DNA from: Margaritifera margaritifera
Lineage: Eukaryota > Mollusca > Bivalvia > Unionida > Margaritiferidae
Assembly (NCBI GenBank): GCA_029931535.1
Contig: JAQPZY010001626.1
Coordinates: forward strand, 5,038,501 to 5,102,500
Direction of reading: 5' to 3'
Length of the DNA stretch: 64,000 nucleotides
The notes below the pieces were generated by a model. The model did not search any database and was not told the origin of the DNA. It was given only the letters and a program-made list of their open reading frames with translations. The translations under genes were made by a program, and so were the position numbers. Below, one piece after another: positions 24,005-33,878 of the stretch. Each line of letters opens with the position of its first letter. Position 1 is the first letter of the stretch.

Positions 24005-24624
24005 ATGCCGGCTGTAAATCAACTCAAACAATTCGATCGAGGTCAAGGAATAATGTTACCAAGAGGTTCAAGAAAGGCAGACATACTTCCAATATTGGGA
24101 CTTCCTCCGGATGAACCGCGTCCGACAGTGAGGCAGCTTCGTGCAACAGCAGTGCAGTTACATATCAAGATTCTTTCACGGGCCAGGTGGGCCCAACTCG
24201 CACGTGTGGTCTCCGATGAGGAAAACCGATGCAGTATCGCAGCTACTATTACCGCTGAGGCTGCCGCACATGTTCGTCAACGAGTCCAAGTCAGCGTGTT
24301 GGTTATTTTGAAGATTACTGGACAATCATCCCAAGCGCATACAAGCCATGCAGCGACGCTGTGAAGCTTCTCTCGAACATGCATTCTATAATTATATCAA
24401 CATCGCAGCACATAAAGCTTATCGGGTTCCAGGCGGACATTATTCTCGGCGTGAACTTTACCATGCCCGCTCATTTAACCAAAGGAGGCTCTGTACTATC
24501 TACAACCTCAGAGGCGTGGTTTCACAGTGGCTCCTTTGTGATCTTGAACCGCGAAGACACTGAGACAATCAATCATAAAATCGTCAAAGGTTTAGCATCG
24601 ATCCACGGGAAGTTTGATAAATAG
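24005..24624 (+). pseudogene. Unassigned Polinton gene(s), frame-shifted
   Basis: Begins with an ATG frame (MPAVNQLKQFDRGQGIMLPR...), moderately basic and rich in A, R and Q towards 24290. Overlapping frames carry on at 24348-24563 and 24361-24624. I do not recognise a domain. Position directly before the polymerase remnant could make it a separate upstream gene or a diverged N-terminal region of the polymerase. Evidence for any one product is weak. Confidence 0.35.
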
Positions 24625-24747
24625 ACCCAAGCAGGTTCAGGATAGAGTCTTTCCAGATGCGAAGAAGTTCATGTTTAGGTTTCCCGGTACAAGCCTTTTC
24701 GCGGGTCAAGTTATATTCCAACACCAGCGTGTATTTCACCGCGGATA

Positions 24748-25800
24748 GTGATAAATGTGAAAAACAGCGACAACCGGTGTTTCGAATCGGCGATTTTGTC
24801 CGCGCTGCATCCTGCGCGTGACAATACAGGTCAGCTTCGAAAATACCAACAGTACCCGGGTGCACTAAAGTTTTGTAGCATAGAAGTCCCTGTACAGGTT
24901 AATGACATCAAAAAGTTTGAAGAACTCAACCTGATATTGCTGTTAATGTGTTCCCTTGGAACAACAGCCTTCAACTGATTCGACGATCCCCACATGTACG
25001 AAGCGAAGCTTCGCGCGAGCGGACTAATGCTGATCTGTTGTAGTTGAGCAACATGGATGGTCCGGCGGCGCGATACCATTACGTGTAGATGTGTGTGCTA
25101 CACTTTTGTCCGATGTGACGTAGCGACTGAGCCACCAGTGTTGCCCCGCTCATAGGGCGCTAGCGGTACCAACACGGTTGATGTGTTTATTAAATCGCTC
25201 GAGATTACAGCTAAATGTATCCGACAACAGATTTCCTCGCCCACCGACATGATTATGACCCGCGATGACGTTCGCGAGTTTTCCGCGGCGACTTATTGTT
25301 GGATCTGTGATGGTCCCTTTTGACTCTGTCGGCTCTGAAACCTCCAGTGGAGCTCGAAGTTCCTGAAGTGAAGCTTCTCAAGTTTGAGATCTCTGTCACA
25401 TTACTGGTGCATACAGAGGAGCCGCACACAGCTCATTTAATCTACAGCTGCAAATTTACCGCAACAAAACAAGAATTCCGGTTGTGCTTCATAACCTGCG
25501 CGGGTATGATGGTCACTTAATCATGCAAGGAATCGCAACGGCATCGAACGCAACAATAAGTGATATTCCCAACAACATGGAAAAATACATAACGTTTCGG
25601 CTGGGTCAGCTGTAGTTGATTGACTCGCTGCAGTTTCTCAATTCCAGCCTGGATAAACTCATCAACAAACTTTCGGTAGGAGCTTCCAACTCCACCGGTG
25701 ATGATCGCTTTACGATCACTCGTCGATACGTTGGCGCTTCCCAAGATGGCGATGGAATATTCAAGTTGCTTACACGCAAAGAAATGAATCCATGCGAGAG
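24748..25800 (+). pseudogene. Protein-primed DNA polymerase B, N-terminal and exonuclease part only
   Basis: This enzyme would copy the linear viral genome from a protein primer. The N-terminal block is at 24748-24950 (SDNRCFESAILSALHPARDN, then VNDIKKFEELN), after which the frame shifts to DIAVNVFPWNNSL. A CYWICDGP segment lies near 25290. The exonuclease region follows at about 25440-25720: VVLHNLRGYDGHLIM, IPNNMEKYITFRLG and IDSLQFLNSSLDKLINKL, with an in-frame TAG at 25613-25615 between the last two. Similarity ends near KLLTRKEMNPCE, about 25790. The palm-domain motifs of the polymerase are not found anywhere after it, so more than half of the gene has been lost. Several frameshifts are visible. 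Confidence 0.85.
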
Positions 25801-25829
25801 CAACCGAGAAAAGTTTTCTGAAACTCACG

Positions 25830-26218
25830 TGCATAGATGCGTTTGAACGCTTCGGCGACACTTGTTGAATTTTTAGATGTCACTGGCTCGTCTTCTTGTA
25901 TCTGCTAGCAATATCTACTATGGTTAGCGCATATTTCTATGTACGTTCGTGTATCCGATCATGTGGGGGAAACAAGATATCAACCTGGTGAACTTCGTTG
26001 GGCGTCTTAACATCAAACCACCCACGGGTAATTTTCCTTGGCGCAGATAAATAAATCTGCAACAACGCTTGTTTGGCCAGTCACGCTCCAGCGGTAACTT
26101 TTGCCGCGCTTGCTACCTTTTCAACGGCTGCTTCACCCTTCCAATAAATGCGCGGACTGTAGTATATCGCGGACAAAGTCCGCTCGGAAGCTACGCTTTT
26201 CGCAGGCATGTTTGTCAT
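25830..26218 (-). pseudogene. Retroviral-like (Polinton-type) integrase, N-terminal part
   Basis: This enzyme inserts element DNA into the host chromosome. The - strand frame starts MTNMPAKSVASERTLSAIYY and shows YWKGEAAVEKVASAAKV, LAKQALLQIYLSAPRKI, FDVKTPNEVHQVDILF and KYALTIVDIASRYK, ending, one shift later, VTSKNSTSVAEAFKRIYA. The Asp in VHQVDILF fits the first acidic residue of the D,D,E core. The second Asp and the Glu are missing because the gene is cut off. Two in-frame stops (after VTAGA and after HERT) and one shift are visible. It starts 3 bp after the end of the PLA2-like gene on the same strand, suggesting a shared transcript. Confidence 0.88.
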
Positions 26219-26220
26219 AT

Positions 26221-26524
26221 CTAGGCTTTGCCTCCAATGAGTGGACTTTGCCCATGAGAGGCTTTGCCTCCCAGTGCAATCTTAGCCTTAATGCTTTCTT
26301 TGACAATCCATCTTGCGATTCTTTCTCCCACAGTCGGTCCCGCCATCGCATTCAAGTCACGGATGAGATCCACGTCAGCTTGATGTTTTATACGCGAGAT
26401 CATGCTTATAACATGCAGTATAAACGAGGTTTACAGGTTCTTTTCTGGGATTTGGTCGGTTATTGGAATCCAGTCGTATATCCAGCCGTGTTCTAGGTCC
26501 GCAGTAAGTGTATCCAGGGATATG
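26221..26524 (-). pseudogene. Viral phospholipase A2-like protein (parvovirus VP1u-type domain), broken
   Basis: Small secreted or virion PLA2 domains of this type act on membrane lipids; in parvoviruses the domain helps the particle leave the endosome. The - strand shows HIPGYTYCGPRTRLDIRL (calcium-loop region), then EPVNLVYTACYKHDLAYK (the His-Asp of the active site), and after a one-base shift DLIRDLNAMAGPTVGERIAR and KAKIALGGKA. The second Gly expected in the calcium loop is Arg here, and a TGA follows the active-site segment, so it is inactive. The stop codon at 26221-26223 nearly touches the integrase start. Assignment is by motif pattern. Confidence 0.75.
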
Positions 26525-26816
26525 CTTTTATGCTTTTCACTAGGATATTTACACCACGGTACCACGGGGAGTTTCGTCAGAAGCGATATCACCGCTGACG
26601 TTTTTTAAGACCTGGACCCGATGAATCTGGAAAGTCCGGAACTTAAAGGTTTCACAAATGTAAACTTCTTTGCTCCACACCGGGAACAAGTTTCAGCGAT
26701 TGCGGCTCTGTTATTACGCGACAGAACCCGAGATGGATTTGCAGTACGAGTTTTCATGCGGCATAGCATACAATATCAAGGTATGATGATACGTTATACA
26801 ACAATTGACATTCAAC
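26525..26816. other. Spacer between divergent Polinton genes
   Basis: Lies between the - strand PLA2/integrase pair and the + strand ATPase, so it should have held promoters for both directions. A 77-codon + frame begins at 26621 (ATG; NLESPELKGFTNVNFFAPHR) but has no recognised domain. Confidence 0.4.
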
Positions 26817-27320
26817 ATGGCATCTCGAAAGAGAAAAGATTTTTCCGTCATTGACTTCTCCGCGATGGCGAAGCCCCAACCACCCAAGCACAGTTCCAAT
26901 GGAACCAGTTCCGTGTTTCCGAACTCGGTTCGTGCGCTGATCATTGGCCCTGCCAGATCCTGGAAAACTCAACTGTTGCTTAATCTGATCATGCGATGGT
27001 TTCTCGAGTCCGGCACAAGAACGCAGACGTGATCTATGTAACCCAACGATACGTTAGTGCCCAAAGTTATCTGGGACAACTGCAACATGTTGATGATATT
27101 TCGTAGAGTTGACGCGCATGGCCTTGCAAACATTCATTGGACATGGTGTGCCGTCGATGTTTTGTGGGATGAGTTTCGAAATATGTTTGCAGAGGTCACC
27201 TGGGATCCGTATAGTTTCCTCACGATCGACTTGTGTAGTGTGGGAAAAAAGTATCGCCCGTGTCTGGACACAAACGTGTCTCACGCGAATGCATCTCACA
27301 CGAATGTGTCTCATTTGTGA
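26817..27320 (+). pseudogene. FtsK/HerA-type packaging ATPase, broken
   Basis: This ATPase would pump viral DNA into capsids. From the ATG at 26817 the frame reads MASRKRKDFSVIDFSAMAKP, then RALIIGPARSWKTQLLLNLI, a Walker A motif in which the Gly before Lys is Trp (TGG at 26961-26963, one base from GGG). A frameshift near 27010-27030 moves the reading to DVIYVTQRYVSAQSYL. A later piece, FAEVTWDPYSFLTIDL near 27190, fits the end of the protein in another frame. No clear Walker B remains. The total span is shorter than usual for the family, so an internal part is probably deleted. Confidence 0.75.
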
Positions 27321-27351
27321 AGCAATTTAGCGACCAAAATCAATATATACC

Positions 27352-27573
27352 GTGACGAAACGCGAGAAAGCTCCACTTTCTGCCAGCGATGTCATAGCAA
27401 AGGGTGCTGATCGACGCTGCAAAGCTGCCCGGGATCGACTAGAACTTCTCTGCTACTACATAGATGTTCGCGAACGTGTCGAAGATACGTTTCAATCGCG
27501 GCAATCCGCACGGGAAGACCTGACAGCGGGCTTCGAACAGACATTTGCGCCGCTGATAAAGTCCGCGGGCTAA
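27352..27573 (+). CDS. Unassigned helical protein of the Polinton
   Basis: An open frame of about 73 codons (TKREKAPLSASDVIAKGADR...) that begins at GTG rather than ATG. The product is charged and predicted helical (RCKAARDRLELL, RVEDTFQSRQSAREDLTAGF), suggesting a coiled-coil or structural protein. It lies after the ATPase and 12 bp before the next ATG, in the compact layout of viral genes. No domain recognised. Confidence 0.45.
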   Translation: MTKREKAPLSASDVIAKGADRRCKAARDRLELLCYYIDVRERVEDTFQSRQSAREDLTAGFEQTFAPLIKSAG

Positions 27574-27585
27574 ACCGCGTCGTAA

Positions 27586-27983
27586 ATGGCAAAGATGATG
27601 GGAACAGAAACACAACATGGCCCGATTGTTAAGATAGCCAAACGCGCCAAGGATATCAAGAAAATCACAAGAGAAACCGCGGAGACTATCAAACGCTTGT
27701 CAGATCAGATTGCGGGAGTCCAACAAGGCCTAGATGCAACAAGAAAATGGATGAAGACATCGAGGAAATGCATGAAGACGTCGGAGAGGTAATTGAGCAT
27801 GTTCCACAACAACAACCACTCGGATACCAGTCGGATATAACAGATCCTCAATTATTTATCGAAGAAGCTCGCGATTGGATTAGTGAAAATCCCATGCGTG
27901 CCGCTCTCAACATTGCCTTTAACTGGGGAAAACTCATGTTGAAAACACCAGAAGAAAAAAAAATACAAATGATTCATATGTAA
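27586..27983 (+). pseudogene. Unassigned helical protein, one frameshift
   Basis: ATG frame 27586-27792 (MAKMMGTETQHGPIVKIAKR, then KRLSDQIAGVQQGLDATRK) passes into an overlapping frame at about 27747-27983 (DEDIEEMHEDVGEVIEHVPQ, then FIEEARDWISENPMRAALNI). The two look like halves of one acidic, helix-rich protein separated by a one-base shift near 27750. I do not recognise it. It follows the previous frame directly and precedes the Pro/Arg-rich gene at 28010. Confidence 0.5.
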
Positions 27984-28009
27984 ACCGTGAATGACCCAGA
28001 TGGGAATTC

Positions 28010-28720
<711 letters not shown>

Positions 28721-28760
28721 CACCGATGATGAGTTCTGATGCGCTTCCCGTTGAAACGCT

Positions 28761-29604
28761 TTGCGTGCTCCGTTAAATCAATGCCGCGAAGCAGCGCGTT
28801 GTTGCAAATACAACCCCGAGCATCACCTCGATGATTACAATTTCGTCAATGAAACTGGAATTCCACGTGGCTTTTCCGACCTGATCACCGTGGGGGAATC
28901 AAGCACACTCGAGATCGCACTAGCGTCGTTGAGCGTTTATCACGGTTGGTCTAATATCTGACAGATGCCGTTTGGAGGCCTCGACGCGAATAACTCGCTC
29001 GTGTTCTTGTCGGACACGGTCGAAACCAAAAATGTTGTTGGACTTCCCACGGGCGCGTACTAGATTGACTCGATCAATGATGAGATCCGTCGGAGGATTT
29101 CGTTGGTGACCGGCAGAGATTTTCATACGCAAACACGAGCCCACACTCAGTTCTGCCATTTCGATTGAATCTCATTATTACGCGGTTGACATCGCACAGT
29201 CATCGCTGAGAACGGTTCTTGGTTGGCGCGAAAATATTAATTAGACTCCCGAACGCGAACGAATTTTACGCATGGGATACAGTATCGCGCCAGACATTGT
29301 CAGGATCAGTTCGTCGATCCAGATTAATCTATTATATGACGCCATCAGTGGCAGTTACCGTTCAGGTTCATCAAGCGTAGCTTCCACAAGCGTAGCAGCG
29401 CAGGGTTACATATTGTTCGGGTTCTCCCCGAATGCGCCCCCGGGTGATCTGCTTTCGATTACTCCGACATCGCCCATGCAGCAATCCCCAGTTGACACAC
29501 ATTCGGTTTTCCCTTGTAGACCAGGATGGGTATGAGTTAGATCTCCGGGGGGAAACTCTGACGATACAACTGTACATTAGAGATCGACCTGATATTTAAT
29601 AAAA
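28761..29604 (+). pseudogene. Minor capsid-like protein of the Polinton, several frames
   Basis: Four pieces in order look like one protein. In the first frame: STLEIALASLSVYHGWSNI, then after a TGA NSLVFLSDTVETKNVV, then after a TAG IDSINDEIRRRISL. In a second frame: SIESHYYAVDIAQSSLRTVL. In a third, from 29272: RISSSIQINLLYDAISGSYR. In the last: QDGYELDLRGETLTIQLYIR, ending at TAA 29603. I recall this order of motifs from a capsid-associated gene found beside polymerase and capsid genes in invertebrate elements, but the exact name is uncertain. The direction and place, upstream of the major capsid frame, fit. Confidence 0.55.
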
Positions 29605-29728
29605 TGACAATCTTATGCGTACGTGTAAAATCCTGTTTACGCGACCTATCATGGAAATGGCCTTGGCGATGTTGTCCGGGGATTGTTCACAGGAGCGCCA
29701 AAAGGTTCTCAATTATTAAACAGTTGCA

Positions 29729-29968
29729 ATGCGAGTCATTGATTGCGATTACAAAAAATCTGGGATCGCAGAAGGTTTAATCAATTCGAGACCGACTACG
29801 ACGATTAGTGACTCAAGAACCGCAGGTAGAACCGAATGTTCTAACTATGCTTTCACTACCTCCAGGGCAACAATGCCAGCCCCAGTTGGTAAAATCATCA
29901 GTGATGCTGCTCAACGACGCCTGGCACAAGCCAATACTGATTCGATGATTGCAAATCTGGCAACGTGA
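29729..29968 (+). CDS. Unassigned small frame before the capsid gene
   Basis: Open from an ATG (MRVIDCDYKKSGIAEGLINS), 79 codons, Ser/Thr/Ala-rich in the middle, no domain recognised. Its stop overlaps the start of the capsid frame. It may be a true small gene or the remains of a longer one. Confidence 0.35.
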   Translation: MRVIDCDYKKSGIAEGLINSRPTTTISDSRTAGRTECSNYAFTTSRATMPAPVGKIISDAAQRRLAQANTDSMIANLAT

Positions 29969-30822
29969 AGCGGATTACAGTTACGCAAAAGATGATAGAC
30001 GAAACAGATAATGTACAAAGTTTTACCATGGCCCGATACAAAGATATATCCGATCGCACTTTAGACATGGGCGCGCCTTTGTTACGAGATCGAAGCGTCC
30101 GAGATTATCACTATTATTCGTACCGAGCATTGGTCCCCAACGAACGTGGACGAATAGTATTACAAGTGCATGATACGTCTAGATATTTTCTTCCGTCTGT
30201 GACCTTCTTGGAAATTGAGGGAAAACTTGTACGCGCCTACAACGGTAACGATTACACCGACAATACCCGGGTTGGATTTGTCAACGACGGCAACATGGCG
30301 TTGTTCAACAGCACACGATATCTCATTGACGGAAAGGAAATCAAAGCATTTTTGGACAACGTTGACGTTGCCATGATAATTCTTGGACTCACCCGTTACA
30401 GCAACGATTACGCGAGATCGGCTGGCCCGTCTATGACGTCTACGTTGTTCCCGATTTATTACTTTTCGTTGGAACATCTGGATCTGTTCAGGCAGTCCGT
30501 GGTTGACATGCACTTTAATGCACGTATAAATGGACCTGGTATTCATTACCGATGCATTGCTGTGATCCTCTCATATGCGATAACGACTCAACACCTATTG
30601 TATTTTGACTCGTACGGGCTTGCACGTGAAGTCGTTGATTATCTACTTGGTGGCTTCTCCCGAGGCGCCAGCGCTCCTAGGCGACAAAGTCATCTACCGC
30701 TGTTTTATTCAACGCTGACGTTGCAAACTCGAACAAACGGCCCAATATGCGGACATCTGGTCGTTGGAGAAAGCTCGTTCACCAACACCAAAAGGGCTTG
30801 TCGATTTTGCGTTATCACTTAG
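29965..30822 (+). pseudogene. Major capsid-like frame ending in an adenain-like protease segment
   Basis: One uninterrupted frame of 285 codons; the first ATG in it is at 29992. Residues about 65-155 (FLPSVTFLEIEGKLVRA, FVNDGNMALFNSTRYLIDGK, ILGLTRYSNDYARS) fit the N-terminal part of a capsid protein of invertebrate elements. Residues about 160-205 (FPIYYFSLEHLDLFRQSVVD, HYRCIAVILSY) fit its far C-terminal part, so the middle seems deleted in frame. From about residue 208, TTQHLLYFDSYGLAREVVDY and PICGHLVV resemble the adenovirus-type cysteine protease with its Cys-Gly-His, so the protease seems fused on in frame. The fusion is probably a product of decay. Assignments are by recalled motif pattern. 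Confidence 0.6.
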
Positions 30823-30846
30823 AAGCTACACTTGATAGTATACGAA

Positions 30847-31439
30847 ATGCCAGTCACCATTTACAGACGCGCGAGCGCAGCGACTCGACGAGGCGGCGCT
30901 GATGTGGATCTGGCCAGGTTTTCCACCAAATCAGATTTGGTTGAGTTGAGCAACTGCTTTTATTGGTTGGTGTCGACCCGCGCGAGCTTCTAATTTGTCT
31001 AGATCAAACTGGAAAACTGCAAACGCCCAACGTGGACATCAGTAACGTTGTTATGAAGCCGCGCAGCGCCATGGCGAAAAACCTGACTGAAATCAATGAA
31101 AACGATGGAATCAGAGGCGCAGTCGTGTCGGTTGCTTTCAACAAAGACTACGTCAATGTTGCCAATACTGAGATGAAACAATACATTGATGTAAAGGCCG
31201 CCCAGGTGCTATCGGCCCTACCCACGCCAATACGCGTAGTAACTTTATTGGTAGGACACATACAAATACTGACTAGCAAAGGAGAGGAGGCAGCTGGCGC
31301 CCCAATCTCAATAAATGGTCGACTTATTTTCAGGCGTGTCGTGGATGGTTTTGATAATGCTAAACCTCACGTCATAAAGGTGCGCGAGTCTGGATCATAT
31401 TTATTCACTTATCCGGATATACTGGCGCGTGTGGTTTAA
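30847..31439 (+). pseudogene. Unassigned Polinton protein, one frameshift
   Basis: An ATG frame at 30847-30993 (MPVTIYRRASAATRRGGADV) passes into a frame open from 30963 to 31439 (VGVDPRELLICLDQTGKLQT... ending ESGSYLFTYPDILARVV). The second part is 158 codons long without a stop, with alternating hydrophobic residues (IRVVTLLVGHIQIL) that suggest a beta-rich fold, compatible with a virion protein. I cannot name it. It follows the capsid/protease frame by about 25 bp. Confidence 0.5.
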
Positions 31440-31654
31440 TGAGAATATTGATGAATGATCACAAGCGTATTGGTCGAATAGTAACGCGTACCAGGTTAAA
31501 CGACAATGTTGACTAAAATGTCATATATACGGTATCATTATCATTAGTCGCCAGAGATGAAATTCAGTTCGAACGACTCAACCTCTATCCGGATGGGCTT
31601 TGTTTTTACCGTCTTTGGTGTTTGTGTTTTAAGATTTATCATTACATATATGTG

Positions 31655-32050
31655 ATGGATTCTGAACAGCCACGCGAGGACGATCTTGGGAAATTTACCG
31701 ACGCGGTACTGGTTCAGCTGAGAGGGCTTGCCAACATTGATGGCGATTTTGTGCCGCTTGTCGACGAATATCTACGTGACAACGGTGTTAACAGATCCTC
31801 ATATACGCTCAAATATAATCTACGCGAGGGTCAGATAAAAATCGACAGTTGGGACCACCCTAATGTACCAGTACCAACTAGATGCCAGCTTGAAATCATC
31901 GCATTAGCACGTATAAACGCCCGGTTGCTGACTACGCCGTCGGGCGTGAAAACATCTAGGTATTGTTTCTACAACGATGAAGTGGATTTGCCCGACAAGT
32001 CCACCTCAATAAAATTCTCTGTCACTTATATCAAACCAACAATAACTTGA
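31655..32050 (+). CDS. Unassigned 131-residue Polinton protein, apparently intact
   Basis: One of the few frames in the element with a normal ATG and no visible break. It begins MDSEQPREDDLGKFTDAVLV and ends VTYIKPTIT with TGA. The product is acidic at the start and mixed alpha/beta in character, with YTLKYNLREGQIKIDSW in the middle. No domain recognised. It lies between two broken genes, all on the + strand with small spacers. Confidence 0.6.
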   Translation: MDSEQPREDDLGKFTDAVLVQLRGLANIDGDFVPLVDEYLRDNGVNRSSYTLKYNLREGQIKIDSWDHPNVPVPTRCQLEIIALARINARLLTTPSGVKTSRYCFYNDEVDLPDKSTSIKFSVTYIKPTIT

Positions 32051-32411
32051 CCCGCAAAAAAAGAAAAACCCAGACTGATATTGACGCACTTGTCCACGTA
32101 ACAGTTCTTGGGCGAAAACGCGAACGTTAGTTGGCGACAAAAAGCAGGAACGTAATCAATGTAGTTCTAGATGAACGTGGAAGCATGCAAACAATCACCG
32201 GAGACATAAATATTTCCCTGAAAGATATTTTCTATGATTGCATGGCAGTTGTACCAGTGAAGAAAGGTGCATGTGCGTGATGCGTCTGGACAAGGTCTGC
32301 CTGCCGAGCATTTATACTTCACGATGATTTTATTAATATGAGAACTGTGATGGACCCTCAAAGCTACCGACGCGAAATAATAATTGAAGCGGAACAACAA
32401 CGGCGAGATTA
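32046..32411 (+). pseudogene. Unassigned Polinton gene, frame-shifted
   Basis: Coding-like pieces in successive frames: TRKKRKTQTDIDALVHVTVL, then RNVINVVLDERGSMQTITGD with DIFYDCMAVV, then FINMRTVMDPQSYRREIIIE ending at TAA 32409-32411. The first piece is strongly basic at its start. Together they would make a protein of about 115 residues. No family recognised. Confidence 0.4.
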
Positions 32412-32823
32412 AATCACCAAGAAAACCGTCATTCTCGCGAAATACAAACGCGTGAGTGTTGTCGCGTACGCAGTTTGTGGACTCGACGCAGCAACAAATG
32501 TTGGCCTGGGTGTTGCTGGAATTACGACTACGGCAACTATCATAGGTACGCTAGTCGGAATTGTTGTCGGATCTATATCAATAGCAATTGGTGTGGCTGG
32601 CGACGCCGGTAAAAATAATTTCGTTGCTATTGCATCAACGAGTACGTCTTTATTCAGAAATTCTCGCTGCAGCGCAAAGCAGTCTCAATACAATTAGTAG
32701 ACTATACTCGGCGGCCATTGAAGATAAAACAATTACCACGCCCGAGTTCGAGACGGTGTTGATCGAAATGGAACACTTCTGACGACTCAGCGAACAAATT
32801 CAGAACCTGGGCGCTTGCGACCT
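32410..32823 (+). pseudogene. Small membrane protein of the Polinton, frame-shifted
   Basis: The first part is hydrophobic: SVVAYAVCGLDAATNVGLGV followed by TATIIGTLVGIVVGSISIAI, consistent with one or two membrane segments. A shift near 32600-32640 leads to SEILAAAQSSLNTISRLYSA and TTPEFETVLIEMEHF, a helical tail ending in TGA. I recall a similar small membrane protein with a helical tail from related invertebrate elements, which supports the assignment as a genuine element gene of unknown job. Confidence 0.5.
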
Positions 32824-32925
32824 CGAGACTGAACCGAAACATGTAGAAATCAAATAATTTAACCTGTCGCTGATACTCCCACGGACGATCACGTATGCTC
32901 CCGACGACCTTTAGTTCTCGCTGGA

Positions 32926-33121
32926 GGCGTCCATGGGGAATTTTCAGTTGGGAAACCTTGGGGTAATCGTGGTCCAAGCGCACTTCCGATCCCTGTTTTG
33001 AGTCCCCAGGGGGATTCATTCCAGATGCATATGCGTTTGCAGCGGAGGAAAAGTCATGGGGTATAGAAGGAGTTAACTCTGACCAATATTCAAATTCTAA
33101 AATTCCAATTCGCACACTACT
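32926..33121 (-). repeat. Polinton right terminal inverted repeat
   Basis: The reverse complement starts AGTAGTGTGCGAATTGGAAT and follows the left repeat to GGACGCC. The element ends at ACT, followed by TCCCGTGG of the SINE. Confidence 0.93.
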
Positions 33122-33241
33122 TCCCGTGGTCGGTGGTTCCTTCCGTGGGCTTCACGGGTTCTTCATCCACCAAATATACTGGCCGCCATGTTTAGCCTAT
33201 CATTTCCTGAAAAACGGCGTTAAACCCCACAAAAAAAGAAG
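33122..33241 (+). mobile_element. SINE copy 2, 3' half
   Basis: Starts TCCCGTGGTCGGTGGTTCC and contains ATATACTGGCCGCCATG and GGCGTTAAACCCCAC with an A-rich tail. It continues exactly where the 5' half at 22106-22227 stops. The right target duplication AATACTAT lies at 33243-33250. Confidence 0.9.
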
Positions 33242-33395
33242 AAATACTATAAAAAAAATACTCGCTTGACATATAAGAAATTTAAATTTTCAGAAACATT
33301 ACGCTAAATTCATGTACATGCATATATTGATGCAACTGACAAGTAAACACTCTCATGTGACTGGACAAATGGAGACGTGTACTGAATATCTAAGT

Positions 33396-33418
33396 CAGGG
33401 GTGTCAAACTCATTTGCT
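33396..33418. mobile_element. 23-bp remnant of a hAT element with 8-bp duplication
   Basis: CAGGGGTGTCAAACTCATTT plus GCT, flanked by ATCTAAGT at 33388-33395 and 33419-33426. Copy 1 has a single ATCTAAGT at this place. The left end matches a common hAT terminus; the right end is missing. Confidence 0.75.
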
Positions 33419-33638
33419 ATCTAAGTGTTTATATGGACTATCATTCATTTAAGACCATAGGTCAGGGCTTTCTAAATATGTTTTAAATTGAACATCAATA
33501 TTACTATTCACATCTGCATAATCGGGGGGGGGGGGGGGTTGACGTAAGTAAACAAGTCACAATTAAGACATGTCATTTAGTATCATCGCTATTACTTCTT
33601 TTAATAAAGTCTCGCATACTTCATGATGATGAAACTCG

Positions 33639-33878
33639 GGGCCCAGGGTGGTCGAGTGGTCTAAGGCGCTCGTCTTAACAGATCACTCACATCTCACCTC
33701 TGTCAGCGTGGGCTTGATTCTAGACCTGGCCAACATTGGTATGTGAAAAAGTTTGCCAGTAGCTTTCCGTGGGTCGGTGGTTCTTCCCGGGGTCTTCTTT
33801 CACCAAATATACTGGTCGCCATTCATAGCCTATTATGTGATGAAAAATGACGTTAAACGCACAAAACCAAACCAAACC
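33639..33878 (+). mobile_element. SINE copy 3 (full length)
   Basis: GGTGGTCGAGTGGTCTAAGG at the head, GCCAGTAGCTTTCCGTGGG in the body, GACGTTAAACGC and (CAAAC)n at the tail. Target duplications ATGATGAAACTCG and ATGACGAAACTCG flank it, and copy 1 of the surrounding repeat has the uninterrupted site. Confidence 0.92.

Noticed and set aside
25829..25867. Polymerase-like reading IDAFERFGDTC on the + strand
   Set aside because: The same bases encode a longer integrase match on the - strand; the segment is near-palindromic, so the + strand reading is probably coincidence.
30160..30546. 128-codon frame on the - strand
   Set aside because: Antisense shadow of the capsid-like frame.
32702..33115. 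137-codon frame on the - strand
   Set aside because: Spans the right inverted repeat and the antisense of the last Polinton gene; the left repeat does not keep it open.
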